26,707 nt of DNA from an uncultured Oscillospiraceae bacterium (GTDB lineage Bacteria > Bacillota > Clostridia > Oscillospirales > Ruminococcaceae). The translations under genes were made by a program, and so were the position numbers. Below the pieces are notes generated by a model. The model saw nothing but the letters and a program-made list of their open reading frames with translations, searched no databases and was not told the DNA's origin. Below, in pieces: positions 23,766-26,707 of the stretch. Each line of letters starts with the position of its first letter. The first letter of the stretch is position 1. Location: the NCBI GenBank assembly GCA_934446565.1, contig CAKSEO010000031.1, positions 1 to 26,707 of the forward strand, given 5' to 3'.

Positions 23766-23841
23766 GGGGGTGTAGCTCAGCTGGGAGAGCGCTTGCTTCG
23801 CATGTAAGAGGTCAGGGGTTCGAATCCCCCCATCTCCACCA
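23766..23841 (+). tRNA. tRNA-Ala (anticodon CGC)
   Basis: The 76-base sequence folds into a complete cloverleaf with encoded CCA. The acceptor arms GGGGGTG and CATCTCC pair throughout and hold the G3-U70 pair that alanyl-tRNA synthetase recognises. The D-arm is GCTC/GAGC, the anticodon stem CTTGC/GTAAG encloses TTCGCAT with anticodon CGC (reads GCG), and the T-arm is AGGGG-TTCGAAT-CCCCC with the usual TTCGA. Confidence 0.97.
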
Positions 23842-23848
23842 AAGTCAA

Positions 23849-23888
23849 AAGCGTCGAACTCCGTTTCGTAAGGAACGGATTCGCGCTT
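23849..23888 (+). other. Hairpin in the tRNA 3' trailer
   Basis: AAGCG, CGAA and TCCGTT pair with AACGGA, TTCG and CGCTT, giving a long stem with two bulges. It lies 8 bases after the tRNA CCA and has no U run, so it may be a processing or stabilising structure rather than the terminator. Confidence 0.6.
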
Positions 23889-23900
23889 ATATGCAGATTT

Positions 23901-23929
23901 GAGGACGGTTGATCAGCCGTCCTCTTTTT
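23901..23929 (+). terminator. Rho-independent terminator of tRNA-Ala
   Basis: GAGGACGG (23901-23908) pairs with CCGTCCTC (23917-23924), followed by TTTTT. Confidence 0.92.
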
Positions 23930-24153
23930 GCTACTCTGAATTATTTAGTGGCTTTTTCGGTAATCTCCAATAACAACTAACCCCGACAACTCTTTCGAAC
24001 TGCCGTGGTCAGTTGCTATTCAGGTAATTCTGCCGGAAAGCGGTTATTTCTCAACTCTAATGAAACGGTTTTATATGTTTCTGTATTGAGTGAACCCGCA
24101 AGCTGTACAATGTCTAGCCTGCTGCCACTGATATTGATGTTGTATAATAAAAC

Positions 24154-24182
24154 TTGACACCCCGCGCTCAAAATAATATACT
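24154..24182 (+). promoter_or_regulatory. Promoter of the IS3-type orfA
   Basis: TTGACA (24154-24159) and TATACT (24177-24182) are separated by 17 bases. Between the tRNA terminator and this promoter (23930-24153) nothing else is recognised; the left IS terminal repeat could not be identified. Confidence 0.7.
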
Positions 24183-24203
24183 AAAATCAGGAGGGTGAAG
24201 GAC

Positions 24204-24518
24204 ATGTCAGAAGCAAGGAAATACGACAGGAGCTACAAGGAGCAGTCAGTAAAGCTGGCGCTGGAAATAGGAGTAAAGCGAGCCAGCGAGGAACTTAAGG
24301 TACCGTACGGAACGCTGTACGGGTGGGTGCAGGCGGCAAAGAACGGCGACCTGGACATCGAGGAGCGAACCCCCGAAAACGCAATGAGCCTGGCTGAGGA
24401 GATACGGCAGCTGCGAAGCGAGGTAAATCGGCTGAACAAGGAAAACAAGCGGCTTCAGGAGGAGAGGGACTTTCTTAATGAGGCGGCAGCTTTTTTCGCC
24501 GCGAGCCGTCGGAAGTAA
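24204..24518 (+). CDS. IS3-family transposase OrfA
   Basis: This 104-residue protein is a typical OrfA: a helix-turn-helix (SYKEQSVKLALEIGVKRASEELKVPYGTLYGWVQ) followed by a leucine-zipper-like helix (AMSLAEEIRQLRSEVNRLNKENKRLQEERDFLNEAAAFF). It binds the insertion-sequence ends and pairs with the transposase. A T6 run at 24491-24496 is a likely -1 slippery site: shifting there opens a frame that stays open into OrfB, which is how IS3 elements make OrfAB. Start ATG 24204 follows AGGAGGG; the GTG at 24195 overlaps that site. The gene itself looks intact although its partner is broken. Confidence 0.9.
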   Translation: MSEARKYDRSYKEQSVKLALEIGVKRASEELKVPYGTLYGWVQAAKNGDLDIEERTPENAMSLAEEIRQLRSEVNRLNKENKRLQEERDFLNEAAAFFAASRRK

Positions 24519-24532
24519 ACAAGCAGGAGCGA

Positions 24533-25138
24533 ATGAAGTTCATTGCGCTCAAAACCTGCGAAGGAGGCGCAAAAGGCAGAATTTCATTCTGCTGCAAAGC
24601 GCTGAAAGTGACACGTCAGGGATTTCACGATTATCTGAAGAATCGTAATAAACCCTGGAAACACGAAGAACTGGCGGCAAAAATGATGGAGATACTGCAT
24701 GAGGATGAATGCAACGATACATACGGCAGGGAGCGAATGCATAAGGCGCTGCTCCTTAAATATCCGGATTCCGGAATACCAAGTGAAGCCACGGTATACC
24801 GCGTAATGACAGCCATCGGAATAACGCACAGACCCAACCGAAAACCGAATGGAATAACGAAGGCGGACCGTGAAGCGCGAAAGTCAGACGACCTGCTGAA
24901 ACGTGATTTTAAATCCGACAAGCCTTTCAGCAAATGCGTAACTGATATCACAGAAGTCAAAGCTAAAAATGGCAAGCTATATGTGTCGGCGATATTTGAT
25001 TGTTACGACCTGACTGCAATCGGGCTGTCAATGGACGACAATATGAGAGCCGAGTTATGCGCTGCAACTGTCGAAAATACAGCTGCAGCGTATCCCGAAT
25101 TTTGCGGTGCGGTACTCCAACGGCGCTGTGAACCTTGA
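24533..25138 (+). pseudogene. IS3-family transposase OrfB, truncated
   Basis: This frame of 201 codons begins like a normal OrfB (HTH_21 region YGRERMHKALLLKYPDSGIPSEATVYRVM, then the rve integrase core TDITEVKAKNGKLYVSAIFDCYDLTAIG with the first catalytic Asp). After AAYPEFCGAVL the family pattern should continue with the HSDRG block carrying the second Asp, but the sequence changes to unrelated codons and stops. The second and third catalytic residues are therefore absent. The break lies near 25118, where IS256-type coding sequence begins in another frame. It is in the -1 frame relative to OrfA. Confidence 0.88.
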
Positions 25139-25481
25139 TGATGCCGAATTTGCGAAAGAGGAATTCCGTGAGAAGTGGAACAAAAAGTACCCGAATATTC
25201 TGAAATCCTGGGATAAAAACTGGGCTGAATTAACGGTATTTTTTGAATATCCGCAGGAGATCAGGAAGATAATATACACGACAAATGCCGTCGAGGGCTA
25301 CCATAGAATGGTCAGAAAATTAACTAAATCCAAGTCGATTTTTCCGACTGATGACGCTATCCGCAAGGTTGTTTATATGAGCGTTTCCGAGATTTCAAAG
25401 AAGTGGACTATGCCGGTTCGCGACTGGGGACTGGCTTACGCCCAGTTCATGATTTATTTTGAGGACAGATTTGCAGCCTAG
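25107..25481 (+). pseudogene. IS256-family (Mutator) transposase, C-terminal remnant
   Basis: From about 25118 the frame reads the last roughly 115 residues of an IS256-type transposase: EFAKEEFREKWNKKYPNILKSW, ELTVFFEYPQEIRKIIYTTNAVEGYHRM with the family hallmark TTNAVEG and catalytic Glu, RKLTKSKSIFPTDDAIRKVVYM and the terminal IYFEDRF. The N-terminal two thirds and two catalytic Asp are missing. The first codons (from ATG 25107) belong to the IS3 sequence, so that ATG is not a true start. It cannot be active. Confidence 0.88.
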
Positions 25482-25510
25482 GATCAACTCGGGGCTCTAT
25501 CTGTCGGTCA

Positions 25511-25560
25511 ACCCCTCTGTCACTTCGTGACACCTCCCCCACTGGGGGAGACGGTAAATT
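25511..25560. repeat. Short double-hairpin intergenic repeat
   Basis: Two adjacent hairpins, TGTCAC-TTC-GTGACA (25518-25532) and CTCCCCC/GGGGGAG (25534-25550), follow CAACCCCT. I recall this arrangement as a common dispersed element in gut Firmicutes. It is different from the modular repeat at 1, 19549 and 19861. The IS30 element begins 6 bases beyond. Confidence 0.6.
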
Positions 25561-25566
25561 GTCAAG

Positions 25567-26532
25567 TCAAGTGCAACACATAGAAGATAAAAACTCGAGA
25601 GGAGAGAGAAAACCAAGGCATTTTCTAGGGCGAGAGTTAATAAGATGAATAACATTTTGAAAGTCAATCTCGGATACCTTAAGGAAATCAGTACCTTTTG
25701 GATAGAAGAAGCGAAGGATGTCGTTGGTGTTTTCATTTAGCCCACGCTGCCACGGAGAATGAGGATCGGCAAAGTAAATAGTGGTGTCGAGATCTTTTTC
25801 GATATTAAGGAAATCACCAAACTCTGAACCATTATCCAAAGTTATAGTTTCAATTGGAATGTTGAACTCCATTAATGAAAAAGCTCTTTGAATGGCTTTC
25901 CTGATGGTTGCATTCTCGCGGCTTGCAGCAATATTGCCAACTAGCAATTTGCTTTTTCTGTCAACAAACGTCACAGCACAGCCTTTACCGATGCCGCCAT
26001 AAACAGTATCACCTTCAAAATCACCTAAACGGGATTTGGTTTCAACTATTGCCGGTCTTTCATGGATAGTGTGGACGGGATGTATAGTAGTGCATTTCTT
26101 TCGATCGCCTACACGCTTTTTACCATGACGTCTCAAATGTGTCTTTCGTGAATAGCCTGGAAGGCGGTTCTCACCCAATGCACGATAAATCGTACACGTA
26201 CAAACACTTAATCCTTGCCATTTGCATCGATTTGCTATTATCTCCGGCGACCAATAACGTTGTAGGCACTCACATATGAACTTGTATAGCTCTGTATCCG
26301 GTTGGATTTTATGCTTTCTTACGCTTTGTTTTCTCCTGAGCATGTAAAGAATCGTTGCCCGCCACGCATTATAGCGCTTCTTTCCATAGCTGTAGTTTCG
26401 CCTTACTTCACGGCTTATTGTTGATGGGCTTCTCCCTAATAACTTAGCAATTTCTCGATAACTTTTCCCTTCTGACAAATATTGTTGTAGACAATTTCGC
26501 TCTGATAGTGTAAAATGTTTGTAGGGCTTCAT
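25567..26532 (-). CDS. IS30-family transposase
   Basis: This 321-residue protein has an N-terminal helix-turn-helix (FTLSERNCLQQYLSEGKSYREIAKLLGRSPSTISREVRRN), a second zinc-poor DNA-binding part (YWSPEIIANR...TIYRAL), and a complete DDE core: Asp175 in DFEGDTVYG, Asp233 in ITLDNGSEF and Glu267 in GLNENTNDILR. It is full length and shows no break. A GGAGGAAAG site precedes the ATG at 26532. The last codons (CCT-stop) lie inside the terminal inverted repeat, so the stop codon is supplied by the repeat. AT-rich and different in codon use from the chromosomal genes, consistent with recent arrival. Confidence 0.93.
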   Translation of the reverse strand: MKPYKHFTLSERNCLQQYLSEGKSYREIAKLLGRSPSTISREVRRNYSYGKKRYNAWRATILYMLRRKQSVRKHKIQPDTELYKFICECLQRYWSPEIIANRCKWQGLSVCTCTIYRALGENRLPGYSRKTHLRRHGKKRVGDRKKCTTIHPVHTIHERPAIVETKSRLGDFEGDTVYGGIGKGCAVTFVDRKSKLLVGNIAASRENATIRKAIQRAFSLMEFNIPIETITLDNGSEFGDFLNIEKDLDTTIYFADPHSPWQRGLNENTNDILRFFYPKGTDFLKVSEIDFQNVIHLINSRPRKCLGFLSPLEFLSSMCCT

Positions 26533-26616
26533 ACTTTCCTCCGTGTCTTTTGTTTTGTGGTAATTACATTTTACACGAAAGTTTGTTTGAAGTCTACTTT
26601 TTTGTGTTGCACTTGA
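25567..26616 (-). mobile_element. IS30-family insertion sequence, apparently complete
   Basis: Imperfect terminal inverted repeats begin TCAAGTGCAACACA at 25567-25580 and are mirrored at 26603-26616. The 1050-bp element carries one transposase gene on the minus strand that fills it almost entirely. A short direct target duplication was not evident next to the ends. The element lies beside IS3 and IS256 remnants. Confidence 0.85.
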
Positions 26617-26707
26617 TATTATAATATACCGACCACCCCGAACCCCGGAGTTTATCCGCTGGAAGATACCGGTGAAGTAGAAAAGCAGCGAATTAGCTCC
26701 GCTGCTC
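26617..26707. other. Segment after the IS element, no gene assigned
   Basis: A plus-strand frame stays open from 26617 to the window end (PTTPNPGVYPLEDTGEVEKQ...) without start or ribosome binding site. It may be a piece of a gene interrupted by the IS or mere chance. A GCAGCG/CGCTGC hairpin lies at about 26684-26705. Confidence 0.4.

Noticed and set aside
23766..26616. tRNA-integrated genomic island
   Set aside because: No integrase gene and no duplicated tRNA 3' end were seen; the region holds only insertion sequences and remnants.

Overview
The window looks like a chromosomal segment of a Gram-positive Firmicute of the Oscillospirales/Ruminococcaceae type (gut Ruminococcus-like). I infer this from gene content (two FeoA genes plus FeoB plus a FeoB-associated Cys-rich peptide, ClpB, HolA next to an RNase M5-like TOPRIM protein, lipoprotein solute-binding proteins), strong AGGAGG ribosome binding sites, consensus TTGACA/TATAAT promoters and moderately high GC. 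The species cannot be fixed from sequence reading alone.

Layout. (1) 1-230: a GC-rich intergenic repeat made of short hairpins. (2) 234-4881, all minus strand: a ferrous-iron uptake cluster read as DUF2325 gene, then feoA2, feoA1, feoB, FeoB-associated Cys-rich peptide, DtxR-like regulator and a membrane-anchored HMA-domain protein. Palindromes of the form GTTAG-N6-CTAAC lie at the transcription starts of feoA2 and the DUF2325 gene and twice in front of feoB, so the cluster appears to be one metal-responsive regulon. (3) 5093-8530, plus: a ribbon-helix-helix protein with its own promoter, then clpB and a terminator. (4) 8674-10487, plus: a patatin-like hydrolase and a lipoprotein, each followed by a terminator. 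(5) 10531-10994, minus: a small PAS-like protein whose natural start appears to be separated from the rest by a one-base frameshift. (6) 11140-13950: alaS with promoter and hairpin. (7) 13994-19532, plus: a cytidine deaminase-like gene, a small membrane protein, a HIT protein, holA, an RNase M5-like gene, and an MBOAT/DHHW pair that probably O-acylates an exported polymer. (8) 19549-20127: two inverted copies of the hairpin repeat between convergent genes. (9) 20143-23597, minus: two closely similar solute-binding lipoproteins, each with its own promoter and terminator and with no transporter permease nearby. (10) 23729-26707: tRNA-Ala(CGC), followed by an insertion-sequence graveyard: an IS3-type orfA/orfB broken within the catalytic domain and joined to the tail of an IS256-type transposase, then an apparently intact IS30-family element.

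The points most worth a second look are: the family of modular hairpin repeats, whose stems vary while remaining self-complementary; the Feo/DUF2325 operator set together with a DtxR-like regulator that appears to have lost the usual metal ligands; the long acidic extracellular loop in FeoB; and the IS3::IS256 chimera.
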